From: Pedobacter chitinilyticus
GTDB taxonomy: Bacteria > Bacteroidota > Bacteroidia > Sphingobacteriales > Sphingobacteriaceae
NCBI RefSeq assembly: GCF_003313385.1
Contig: NZ_QMHN01000004.1
Location: 250,531 to 314,530, forward strand
Length of the DNA: 64,000 nucleotides
Direction of reading: 5' to 3'
The position numbers and the translations under genes were made by a program. Positions 51,424-60,249 of this stretch are shown piece by piece (the first letter of the stretch is position 1; each line of letters opens with the position of its first letter). The notes beneath the pieces are model-generated. The model was not told the DNA's origin, did no database searches, and saw nothing but the letters and a program-made list of their open reading frames with translations.

Positions 51424-53130
51424 ATGGACAAACAGGCATTCTATCGTAAGCGTAAATTTTGGTATTGGACTGGCGGTATCGTAGGAGCTATTATTATCCT
51501 GCTGGGTATTGCCGCATTGGTTTTAAGTGCCAAATGGAAACCTACGCTAACCACAAAAATTAAAGACGGTGTAAAAGAAGCGTCAAAGGGACTGTATCAT
51601 GTTGATTTTAAGGATATCCATTTGAATTTACTTACGGGAACAGCCGTTTTGGACAGCATTAGCCTTATACCAGACACTAACGTGTTCAATCAATTGCGGG
51701 CAAATAAGGAGGCACCAACCCATCTTTTTAAAATCAAACTAGCACATTTGAAGATATCGAGAGTGGGCGTGTTAACGGCTTACTTTAAAAAGAAAGTGGC
51801 CTTGAAAGCCATTATTTTGGACAAGCCTTCCATCGATATGATTTATCACAAAGTGTCCAAACGTAGGGATGCCGCGAAAAAGGAGCAAACGTTATACGAG
51901 TTAATTTCGAAGTCGCTAAAATCTATTTCAATAGGACAAATAAAGGTGCAAGATGCTGATTTCGATTACTATAACGGCAAACAAAAACTGAATGCAGTTA
52001 AACATCTATCTATAAATGTGAAGGATGTATTGATTGATTCACTGTCGCAATTTGATACCACAAGGGTTTTTCATAGTAAAAATATTGGGTTTGAGTTGTT
52101 AGGCTATCAATCGGTAACGAAAGATAAAATGTACACCTTAAAACTGGATACGATTAGAGGATCGGTTACGGGAAAAGATTTGGAGATAAGAGGCTTTAAA
52201 ATGGTTCCGATGCACCCGAAACTTGCTTTTAGCAGAAAATATAGTGCACAAAAGGATAGGTACGATTTGAGTTTTCAAAAGATCAGCCTGGCGGGAATAG
52301 ATTATGTAGGGTTGAATAATAATGGAGAACTTTATGTAAAAGAAGTGAATTTAGGACCAGCTAAGGTAGATGTTTTTATGAACCGAGAGTTGCCACCACC
52401 AAATATTGATAAAGCTCGGAATTTCCCTCATGTGGCCTTGCGAAGATTGCCCATTTCAACAGTGGTGGAACGTTTAAAAATTGCCAAGGTGGATGTCGCT
52501 TACGGAGAGTACAATCCCAAAACAAAGGAGATTGGAACAATCAAACTCAGCGGTTTAAATGGAACGGTCAGCAACCTGACTAATGATAGTGCCCGCTTAT
52601 CCTCACAAAACCATGCTTATGCAGATTTAACTACCTATGTAATGGGTGTTGCACAAATGAATGTTAAAATTGACTTTAACCTCACGGCCAAAAATGCTGC
52701 TTTTCAATATAAAGGCACGGTAAAAGGTTTTGACTTAAAAGCCCTGAATGCCATTTCGAAACCTTTGGGACAAATAGCCATAGAAAGTGGGAAAGTAACG
52801 AGTGCCTATTTTGATGTCTCGACAAATAGTAGCGGCTCAAAAGGCGTGGTTAATTTCTTCTACACCGATTTAAAAATTAAAATGTTAGGTGAAGATGAAG
52901 ATGGGAAAGAGAAAAAGAAAGGGCTGCTTTCATTTTTAGCCAATACCATTTTAATTAAGGATGATAATATTCCAGGAGAAAAAGCCAGAAAGGTGACGGT
53001 TATACATGAACGAGTGCCCCAGGCCTCTTTCTTCAACTTAATGTGGAAGACGGTTTTCAAAGGAATGAGGGAAGCCGTTGGTATTGGCATTGTACCGATG
53101 AAGAAAATGCCAGAACCGAAGAAGAAGTAA
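51424..53130 (+). CDS. AsmA/DUF748-like envelope protein, copy 1
   Basis: A 568-aa protein with one N-terminal TM helix (about 13-36) and a long beta-rich periplasmic body. Features: GLYHVDFKDIHLNLLTG (about 57-73), LKISRVGVLTAYFKKK, LNGTVSNLTND, and a C-terminal SFFNLMWKTVFKGMREAV. Overall pattern of repeated short beta strands fits the AsmA-like or DUF748 group of proteins thought to carry lipids between membranes. It is a tandem paralogue of the next gene (72-bp gap): both share the same first 100 residues in outline and the FFN-[LF]-[MI]-WKT ending. Function inferred only at family level. Confidence 0.6.
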   Translation: MDKQAFYRKRKFWYWTGGIVGAIIILLGIAALVLSAKWKPTLTTKIKDGVKEASKGLYHVDFKDIHLNLLTGTAVLDSISLIPDTNVFNQLRANKEAPTHLFKIKLAHLKISRVGVLTAYFKKKVALKAIILDKPSIDMIYHKVSKRRDAAKKEQTLYELISKSLKSISIGQIKVQDADFDYYNGKQKLNAVKHLSINVKDVLIDSLSQFDTTRVFHSKNIGFELLGYQSVTKDKMYTLKLDTIRGSVTGKDLEIRGFKMVPMHPKLAFSRKYSAQKDRYDLSFQKISLAGIDYVGLNNNGELYVKEVNLGPAKVDVFMNRELPPPNIDKARNFPHVALRRLPISTVVERLKIAKVDVAYGEYNPKTKEIGTIKLSGLNGTVSNLTNDSARLSSQNHAYADLTTYVMGVAQMNVKIDFNLTAKNAAFQYKGTVKGFDLKALNAISKPLGQIAIESGKVTSAYFDVSTNSSGSKGVVNFFYTDLKIKMLGEDEDGKEKKKGLLSFLANTILIKDDNIPGEKARKVTVIHERVPQASFFNLMWKTVFKGMREAVGIGIVPMKKMPEPKKK

Positions 53131-53202
53131 TAGTTGGCGTTTACACTTTATCCGTGTAAAAATAATTTCCGTATCTTGGGTTGTTAACCCCGTTTTAACC
53201 CC

Positions 53203-55002
53203 ATGACGCTAAAAAAGATTATCAAGAGCAGAAAATTTAAATACATCTCGTTTGTTTTCCTGTTTCTGGTAATCGTAATCCTTGGTGCTTCGTGGTATAT
53301 CGCTGGAAAAATAAAGCCTCTTGTGCAGCAGGAACTTGGCGCTATCGTTAAAAAAGCTACCAATGGTCTTTATGATATTCATTTCGATGAGGTACGTGTT
53401 AATCCGCTAACAGGCAATGCCTCTTTAACCAAAGTAAGATTAGTGCCTGATACCGTTGCCTACCAAAAATTGGTGACTGAACAAAAGGCACCTAACAATT
53501 TGTACTTTATCAAACTCGAAAAACTGAGCATCAAGAAATTTCATCCTTTTAAAATCTATTTTGATAAACGTTTGGAGATTGATTTGTTGCTGTTTGATAA
53601 ACCGCATATTACCATGGTGAATAAGTCTTTCGCTTTTAATGAAAATAAGCCGACTATCCCTGAAAAATCGCCATACGATTACATTAAATCTATTTTTGAA
53701 GCCCTGCACATCAAAACCATTGATTTTAAAAACGCAAGTTTTAAGTACGTTAATAAAAACGATTCGATAGTAGAATCAGATACTGTTTCCAACCTCAGCA
53801 TCACTTTAAAAGATTGGTTAATTGATTCGACTTCAGCAAAAGACAAAACCCGATTTTACCTCTTGAAAGATGCTTATGTATATCTTAATAATTACACTTA
53901 TGCTACCCCAGATAGCATGTATTATATCAAGGCGAGCCAGTTTGAATTTAGTGCCTCTGCAAAAAAGGTAAACATTAAAGAGTTTGCTTTAACCCCGCGT
54001 TACTCTGAAGAGGAGTTTGCCAGAATCAGCGGCTACGCTAGAGACCGTTATTCCTTACAGTTGAATAATATCGACTTGTCTGGGATTAACCTAAGCGCCT
54101 ACCTTAAGCGAGGAGAGGTGTTTGCAGATGAAATGCATATTGCCAATGGGTTTCTGTCGGTGTTTAACGATAATTCTTACCCTAAACTGGTGAAAGACAA
54201 AACAGGTAGGTTTCCTCATCAGTTGCTGCAGAAAATCAAAATTCCCATTACGTTAAAGAAAATTTTACTGCAAAAGCTGGATATCAGTTACGCTGAGTTT
54301 GATGCGAGAAGTAAGCAAAGAGGCAGAATTAGTTTTAACAATACTTCTGGCGTGATTAGCAATGTCACCAATCAGGCCAAATACAAAAAAGTAAATCCCA
54401 TTACGGAGGCTAATTTGGTGAGCCATTTAATGGAGCAAGGCAAGCTCACCGTTAACTTTAAATTTAATACCATTGCTCCTAAAGCCGATTTTACTTATCG
54501 AGGTCAATTGCAGGACATGGATGCGCGACAATTGAACTATATTACCAGACCATTGGCTATGGTACAGGTAAAAAGCTGTCTGATTCGTAAACTGGCCTTC
54601 GATATTAAAGCAAATGAAGATGTGGCTACAGGAAGGGTGAAATTTTTATACAACGATTTATCCTTAGGATTAATGAAGCAGCATGAAGGCGGACAGCGGC
54701 TACAGCGCTTGGGGCTTTTGTCTTTATTGGCCAATGCAATCATCATCCATTCCGATAATCCTTCGAACGACGGAAAGTTTACTGTGGCACCAATTAATTA
54801 TAAACGTAAACCAACGGGTTCTTTTTTCAATTTTATTTGGAAAACTTTATTTCAGGGGGTGAAGTACAGTGTAGGTTTTACGCCACAGAAAATAGCAGAG
54901 ATTAAAAGTTACACCACTAAGTTTGAAAATATGAAAGATGAACGTGAGAAACGAAGAATGAGGAGAGAATTAAGAAAATCTAAGCGTTTAAAAAATCGAT
55001 AA
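53203..55002 (+). CDS. AsmA/DUF748-like envelope protein, copy 2
   Basis: A 599-aa paralogue of the preceding protein. TM helix at about 14-35, then GLYDIHFDEVRVNPLTGNA, LVPDTVAYQKL, KLSIKKFHPFKIYF, later FNNTSGVISNVTNQ and the ending SFFNFIWKTLFQGVKYSVGF, plus a strongly basic C-terminal tail (DEREKRRMRRELRKSKRLK) of about 30 residues not found in copy 1. The shared motifs in the same order show duplication followed by divergence. The two are likely to be one operon; role uncertain. Confidence 0.6.
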   Translation: MTLKKIIKSRKFKYISFVFLFLVIVILGASWYIAGKIKPLVQQELGAIVKKATNGLYDIHFDEVRVNPLTGNASLTKVRLVPDTVAYQKLVTEQKAPNNLYFIKLEKLSIKKFHPFKIYFDKRLEIDLLLFDKPHITMVNKSFAFNENKPTIPEKSPYDYIKSIFEALHIKTIDFKNASFKYVNKNDSIVESDTVSNLSITLKDWLIDSTSAKDKTRFYLLKDAYVYLNNYTYATPDSMYYIKASQFEFSASAKKVNIKEFALTPRYSEEEFARISGYARDRYSLQLNNIDLSGINLSAYLKRGEVFADEMHIANGFLSVFNDNSYPKLVKDKTGRFPHQLLQKIKIPITLKKILLQKLDISYAEFDARSKQRGRISFNNTSGVISNVTNQAKYKKVNPITEANLVSHLMEQGKLTVNFKFNTIAPKADFTYRGQLQDMDARQLNYITRPLAMVQVKSCLIRKLAFDIKANEDVATGRVKFLYNDLSLGLMKQHEGGQRLQRLGLLSLLANAIIIHSDNPSNDGKFTVAPINYKRKPTGSFFNFIWKTLFQGVKYSVGFTPQKIAEIKSYTTKFENMKDEREKRRMRRELRKSKRLKNR

Positions 55003-55062
55003 ACTAAGGACTGAATTTTTTATTCAGCGATAAATATTTAATATTGCGACCTAACTAACCAG

Positions 55063-55620
55063 ATGGATAACCAACTAACTTACCAGTTGCTATGGGAAAG
55101 AATTTGCATGGGCGACCGTGATGCATTCTTTGACCTATACAAGGCGCTTTACTATCGTCTGGTTAATTTTGGTGTGAGGGTTTGTGGCAATACAGATTTA
55201 TCCAGCCAAGCCACCGACCATGTATTTACGGCTATTTGGGAAAAAAGAGAAAACTTAGCTCGGGTAGAAAATGTAGAGGCTTATCTCAGGACCTTTCTTA
55301 AAAGAAAACTTTTGCGCCTTTTGGAAAGAGAGCGAAAAATACATGAAGCGCTTTTTAAAGCTGGCGACGAAGGCGAATGGATGGAAATGAGCTACGAGGA
55401 GTTTATCGTAAAGGTACAAAGCGATGAAATTGTTCGCTACCAACTTAAACAAGCCCTTGCGAAACTCACCTTTAGGCAAAAACAACTTATTCATTTAAAG
55501 TTTTTTGAAGGACTAAGCTATGAGCAAATAGCGGAACAAACCAATCAGTCCATAAAAACGGCCTACAATACTATCTACGATGCCTTAAAGGTATTACGTA
55601 AAGAGCTGAATAGCTTTTAA
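55063..55620 (+). CDS. ECF RNA polymerase sigma factor of the FecR-SusCD unit
   Basis: A 185-aa ECF sigma factor with region 2 (DAFFDLYKALYYRLVNFGVR, then FTAIWEKRENL) and region 4 (LTFRQKQLIHLKFFEGLSYE, then QIAEQTNQSIKTAYNTI). It is followed by fecR, susC with an STN domain and susD, the standard arrangement for substrate-induced control: the receptor's STN domain signals through FecR to this factor. Start at ATG 55063. Confidence 0.92.
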   Translation: MDNQLTYQLLWERICMGDRDAFFDLYKALYYRLVNFGVRVCGNTDLSSQATDHVFTAIWEKRENLARVENVEAYLRTFLKRKLLRLLERERKIHEALFKAGDEGEWMEMSYEEFIVKVQSDEIVRYQLKQALAKLTFRQKQLIHLKFFEGLSYEQIAEQTNQSIKTAYNTIYDALKVLRKELNSF

Positions 55621-55716
55621 AAATTATAGATTTTTTTGACGATGTTTAAAAAAAGTTAAAAAATCTTTAGGAAAAAACTCCGATTTGTGGCACTGTCTTT
55701 AAAAGGTGCAATTATA

Positions 55717-56766
55717 ATGATAGACAGGAGTAAATTTGAGGCTGAAGATTTTTTAATAGATGCAACATTCCAGCACTATTGTGCAGGTACCGACCAATTA
55801 TCTATTGATTATTGGACCAAGTATATTTCACAACATCCTGAACAGCAAAAAACAATTGCCGAAGCCGAAAAGCTTTATCGACTTTTAAGTGGTAACAAGT
55901 CAAAACTGAATGAAAGAATCTTGGCATTCCAACAATCATTTGAGCAAGTTAAAGTTGTGCCGTTAAAGTCAAGGAGGATTTGGTGGTCCGTGGCAGCAGT
56001 GTTGTTAGTACTTGGTTTAGGTTCTATCTTTTTTGCTGAAGAAAAGTCCGTGCCAGTAGCCGTTTATGCCCAAACCTATCAAACCAAGGCGGGAGAACGG
56101 AAAAAAGTAACACTGCCAGATGGCTCAACCGTTTGGCTAAATTCGAAAAGTATACTTAAGTTAGACGAGAACTTTAATGAGAGTAACCGCTTAGTGTTAT
56201 TGCAAGGCGAAGGTTATTTTGATGTTAAGCACAGTAAAAAGCCGTTTAAAGTTCAGACTTCAGAATTTGAAATCAACGTATTGGGAACGGCATTTAATGT
56301 GAAAGCCTATCCAGATGAAATTACCTCCGAAGCCACTTTGATTCGTGGTTTGATTACCATGCAGCCTGTAAATGGTGGCGGAATCATTACCCTAAAGCCA
56401 AGTCAAAAAATCACCCTGTATAAAAAGACGGCTGCGACCACGCTGCCTCAACAAAAGCGACAACTGAAAATCTCGCATCCAGAAATTACGATAGACCACT
56501 ACCAATTGGCAAGAGATAGCACGGTGGTAGAAACGGCTTGGGTACAAAATAAAATAGAAATCTTAGACCAAGACTTTTTAGAGATAAAAACCATTCTAGA
56601 AAAATGGTACAACGTAAAAATCACATTTACTAGCCCTGAAATAGAAAAATATCGTTTCACGGCTACTTTTAATAATGAAACAATTAAGGAGGTATTAGAT
56701 GCCTTACAACAAGTAGAAAAATTTAATTACGAAATAAAAGGAGATCAAATTAAGATATCAAAATAA
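55717..56766 (+). CDS. FecR-family anti-sigma factor
   Basis: A 349-aa membrane anti-sigma regulator starting at ATG 55717 (MIDRSKFEAEDFL). The open frame reaches back to a GTG at 55687 but the added residues are not family-like. N-terminal cytoplasmic part, one TM helix (about 88-106, WWSVAAVLLVLGLGSIFFA), the FecR domain (about 121-215: AGERKKVTLPDGSTVWLNS, VLGTAFNVKAY) and the C-terminal DUF4974 domain (about 275-349, FLEIKTILEKWYNVKI, FTATFNNETIKEVLDALQ). It passes the signal from the SusC STN domain to the sigma factor. Confidence 0.93.
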   Translation: MIDRSKFEAEDFLIDATFQHYCAGTDQLSIDYWTKYISQHPEQQKTIAEAEKLYRLLSGNKSKLNERILAFQQSFEQVKVVPLKSRRIWWSVAAVLLVLGLGSIFFAEEKSVPVAVYAQTYQTKAGERKKVTLPDGSTVWLNSKSILKLDENFNESNRLVLLQGEGYFDVKHSKKPFKVQTSEFEINVLGTAFNVKAYPDEITSEATLIRGLITMQPVNGGGIITLKPSQKITLYKKTAATTLPQQKRQLKISHPEITIDHYQLARDSTVVETAWVQNKIEILDQDFLEIKTILEKWYNVKITFTSPEIEKYRFTATFNNETIKEVLDALQQVEKFNYEIKGDQIKISK

Positions 56767-56876
56767 AAAAGAAAGGACGATGTTGACGCATCGCCCTTCG
56801 CAATTTTTTTGATGTATTTATGGCAGTGTTCGCTAAAACACTGGCTGCCACAAACCGCAACCAAAACACAAACATA

Positions 56877-59800
56877 ATGATTAATTATTACTTACCGCAA
56901 GAGCGTTTTAGGTACAGACGCCTCTTTAAATTTATCATCCTAATGAAACTGTCTTTTTTAGTGGTGTTCATTACCTGTTTAAACGTTTCCGCGTCGGTTT
57001 TCTCGCAAGAGAAAATTTCGCTAGATGTGAAGAAGGCCAAGCTTTCGAAGGTATTAAAGCTTATCGAGGAGAAGAGCAAATACCGTTTCGTTTACAGTTC
57101 AAACTATGTTCCCATTAACAAAGATGTGAGTATTAAAGTGACCAATATCCCAGTGACTGACGTGCTGAGCGAAATTTTGGAGCACACCAAGTTAAGCTAT
57201 TCGGTTTCCGACCTAGGCCTCATTGTTATTAGCCGGGTAAAAGATTCTCCTATTAAAGGAACTGTTAAAGACGGAAAAGGGCTCCCATTGCCAGGTGCAA
57301 GCGTCAGGGTTAAAGGTACCAGCCGTGGTACCTCAACAGATGTTAATGGAGATTTCTCCATTATAGTGCCTGAAAATGCAGTTTTGGTTGTTTCTTATGA
57401 GGGATTTTCATCCCAAGAAATTGCTGTAGGAGGCAAAAAAACTTTAGACGTTGTTTTACAAGAAGACTCCAAGCAATTGGGCGAGGTAGTAGTTACCGCT
57501 TTGGGTATCAAACGTGAAAAAAGAGCATTGGGCTATGCCGTTAGTGAAGTAAGAGGTGAGGAATTGACCAAAGCAAGAGAACTTAATGTGATGAGTTCAT
57601 TGTCAGGTAAAGTGCCAGGCCTAGATGTAAGTAGCACCGCTGGTGGTGCTGGTGCAGCAATAAGTGTCACCATTCGTGGCGTATCAAGTTTGAGCCAAAG
57701 CAACCAACCATTGTACGTGATTAACGGTGTGCCAATGGAGAATAAGCCAGTAGGCCTAAATAATGCCAACCCTAATGGAAATAAAGGTAGCCAATGGGAT
57801 AATGCGCCAGATTTAGGTGATGCCGTAGGAAACATCAATCCCGACGATATCGAAAGTATTTCGGTGCTAAAAGGTGCTGCCGCTGCTGCGTTATATGGCT
57901 ATCGTGCAAAAGGAGGCGTTATTTTAATTACCACCAAAAGCGGAAAAGGAAGTGGAATTGAATTTAATAGCAATTACGTGGCAGAGCAGGTGGTAGACCG
58001 TACCAACTGGCAATATGTTTACGGACAAGGTGCTAATGGCAGAAAGCCAACTACAGCAGCAGGAGCCGCTCAAGTGGGAGGATCAAGCTGGGGTGCTAAG
58101 TTAGATGGAAGCGATGTGATCCAATTTGATGGCGTGAATAGACCTTATTCGGCTCAAAAAGACAACATCGAAGATTTCTATAAAACAGGAGGGACTTGGA
58201 CCAATACCTTGGCATTGAATAAAAGTTTTGATGGCGGTAGTATCCGTTTATCAGGAAGCGATGTCAATAACAACTCTATTGTACCTAATTCGGGCTTAAA
58301 TAGACAATCGTTTAACTTCGCTGGGATTTTCACACCGATCAAACGTTTAAGTGTCGATGCTCGTGCAAATTACATTTTAGAGCAGGTTAAAAACAGGCCA
58401 ATGGTTTCAGATGGTGCTGGTAATGCCAATTACAACGCTATCTTTTTGCCAACAAGTATTAACATCAATAGCTTGAAACCTTGGCGAAATGCAGATCAAA
58501 GCGAAAAACTATACAATTCGGGTAACGTGTATGCCACCAATCCTTGGTTCGCCGCTTATGAGTTTGTCAACAACACCAAACGTAATCGTTTATTAAGTTC
58601 GGTAACGGCAAAATATACCTTAGATAATGGTTTGTTTATACAAGCTAGAGCAGGCCAGGACAGTTACAACGATACCTATAAAAACGTGGTGCCTTCTGGT
58701 ACTGGTTACTACGCCAATGGTAAAATTGCCGAACAAGCCACCAAGTTTTCGGACATTAACGCAGACGTGTTGGTCGGTAAAACATTCACCTTGACTGATG
58801 ACTTTTTCTTAACGCCTAATTTGGGAGCAAGTTACCGTAAAACAGATGTGTCTCAAATGACTAATAATGGAACTGATTTTGCAATTTTTGGTGTTTATAA
58901 TATTAAAAATGCCTTAAATAAGTCTGTAAATTATAGCGAGACCCACTCCGAAACACAATCTGCTTACGGAACCTTAGAGTTTAGTTATAAGGACTGGTTT
59001 TACTTAACAGGAAGTGCCCGTTCTGACTGGTTCAGTACTTTGGCAACACCGCTTAAGGATAATAAATTATACATCATTTATCCTTCGGTTAATGCTTCTT
59101 TTGTATTCTCGGAACTTTGGAAGCCATCTGTATTAAACTTTGGAAAAATTAGAGCTGGTTATGCTGTGGTAGGGCAGGCTACAGACCCTTATCAAACAGC
59201 ATTAATCTACGACTTTATGAGCCAGAATTTGAATAATTCACCCTTAGGAATTATTAAAAATGGCAATATCCCTAATTCTTCACTGGTAGCTTCAGAAGCT
59301 TCAGAACTAGAATTTGGTACAGAATTGCGTTTTCTGAACAGCAGATTGAATTTAGATTTAACCTGGTATAAAAAACGTTCTAAGAATGAAATCTCATTTG
59401 TAACCACTTCTAGCACTACAGGTTATGCGGGTGCCGTATTAAATGCTGGTGAAATAGAAAATAAAGGTTGGGAAATGTTGCTGTCTGGACAACCACTAAA
59501 AACAAGAGACTTTATGTGGACTTCTTCTTTAAATGCCACTTATAATAATAATAAGGTACTTTCTCTAGCAGAAGGTGTAGACAACCAATTGATTGCTACT
59601 TCGCGTTCTGGTGTAGGTTTTTTACAAAATATCCCAGGTAAAGCAGCCTCTCAAGTGATGGCTTATGATTATAAATATGATGCTAGTGGTAAAATTATAG
59701 AGGATGCAAACGGACCCGCGAGAGGAGATTTAAAAGCCTACGGATCTGCCTATAATAAGTGGTTTGCAGGATGGAACAACGAGTTCAACTACAAAGGCAT

Positions 59801-60230
59801 CAATCTTTCTATTTTAATTGATGGTAAATGGGGTGGTAAGATTTTTTCTGCTACTGATTATTATGGCTATATCTTTGGCTTGCATCAATCCACTTTAGCT
59901 AACAGAGAGACTTTAGATGCTCCAGGAAATGTAACTGCGGCTAAGTTTTACGAAAATACCGCTAATAATACTTCCTTTCGTTTTGTACAAGATGCCAGCT
60001 TTATTAAGTTGAGACAGATTGTATTAGGATATAATTTTCCAGCTAAAATGTTCAACAACAAAATTCAAGGACTTAACGTAAGTTTCGTAGCAAGAAACTT
60101 GGCCATTCTGATGAAAAATACCGATAACATCGATCCAGAATCTAGCTACAATGCAACCTTCCCTGGTCTTGAATTGGGAGGTGTTCCTCCAGTTAGAACC
60201 TTTGGATTAAACCTAAACGTTAAGTTTTAA
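56877..60230 (+). CDS. SusC/RagA TonB-linked outer membrane receptor with STN domain
   Basis: A large outer-membrane uptake channel, 1117 aa from ATG 56877 (the frame opens at 56820). The signal peptide is in LSFLVVFITCLNVSASVFSQ. Next come the STN/secretin domain (about 47-115, with KLSKVLKLIEEKSKYRFVYS) that contacts FecR, a carboxypeptidase-regulatory domain (PIKGTVKDGKGLPLPGASV), the LGEVVVTALGIKREKRALGY plug start, and the barrel. The C-terminal VPPVRTFGLNLNVKF is the SusC ending. It works with the SusD-like protein downstream to bind and import a nutrient. No polysaccharide-degrading gene lies near, so the substrate cannot be guessed. Confidence 0.94.
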   Translation: MINYYLPQERFRYRRLFKFIILMKLSFLVVFITCLNVSASVFSQEKISLDVKKAKLSKVLKLIEEKSKYRFVYSSNYVPINKDVSIKVTNIPVTDVLSEILEHTKLSYSVSDLGLIVISRVKDSPIKGTVKDGKGLPLPGASVRVKGTSRGTSTDVNGDFSIIVPENAVLVVSYEGFSSQEIAVGGKKTLDVVLQEDSKQLGEVVVTALGIKREKRALGYAVSEVRGEELTKARELNVMSSLSGKVPGLDVSSTAGGAGAAISVTIRGVSSLSQSNQPLYVINGVPMENKPVGLNNANPNGNKGSQWDNAPDLGDAVGNINPDDIESISVLKGAAAAALYGYRAKGGVILITTKSGKGSGIEFNSNYVAEQVVDRTNWQYVYGQGANGRKPTTAAGAAQVGGSSWGAKLDGSDVIQFDGVNRPYSAQKDNIEDFYKTGGTWTNTLALNKSFDGGSIRLSGSDVNNNSIVPNSGLNRQSFNFAGIFTPIKRLSVDARANYILEQVKNRPMVSDGAGNANYNAIFLPTSININSLKPWRNADQSEKLYNSGNVYATNPWFAAYEFVNNTKRNRLLSSVTAKYTLDNGLFIQARAGQDSYNDTYKNVVPSGTGYYANGKIAEQATKFSDINADVLVGKTFTLTDDFFLTPNLGASYRKTDVSQMTNNGTDFAIFGVYNIKNALNKSVNYSETHSETQSAYGTLEFSYKDWFYLTGSARSDWFSTLATPLKDNKLYIIYPSVNASFVFSELWKPSVLNFGKIRAGYAVVGQATDPYQTALIYDFMSQNLNNSPLGIIKNGNIPNSSLVASEASELEFGTELRFLNSRLNLDLTWYKKRSKNEISFVTTSSTTGYAGAVLNAGEIENKGWEMLLSGQPLKTRDFMWTSSLNATYNNNKVLSLAEGVDNQLIATSRSGVGFLQNIPGKAASQVMAYDYKYDASGKIIEDANGPARGDLKAYGSAYNKWFAGWNNEFNYKGINLSILIDGKWGGKIFSATDYYGYIFGLHQSTLANRETLDAPGNVTAAKFYENTANNTSFRFVQDASFIKLRQIVLGYNFPAKMFNNKIQGLNVSFVARNLAILMKNTDNIDPESSYNATFPGLELGGVPPVRTFGLNLNVKF

Positions 60231-60249
60231 AACCTAAAAAACGATTGAC

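Noticed and set aside
55670..55700. Possible ECF promoter (GGAAAAA, 16-nt spacer, TGTCTTT) before fecR
   Set aside because: The implied start site is about 10 nt from the fecR start codon and beyond its purine-rich ribosome-binding region; spacing and consensus are weak.
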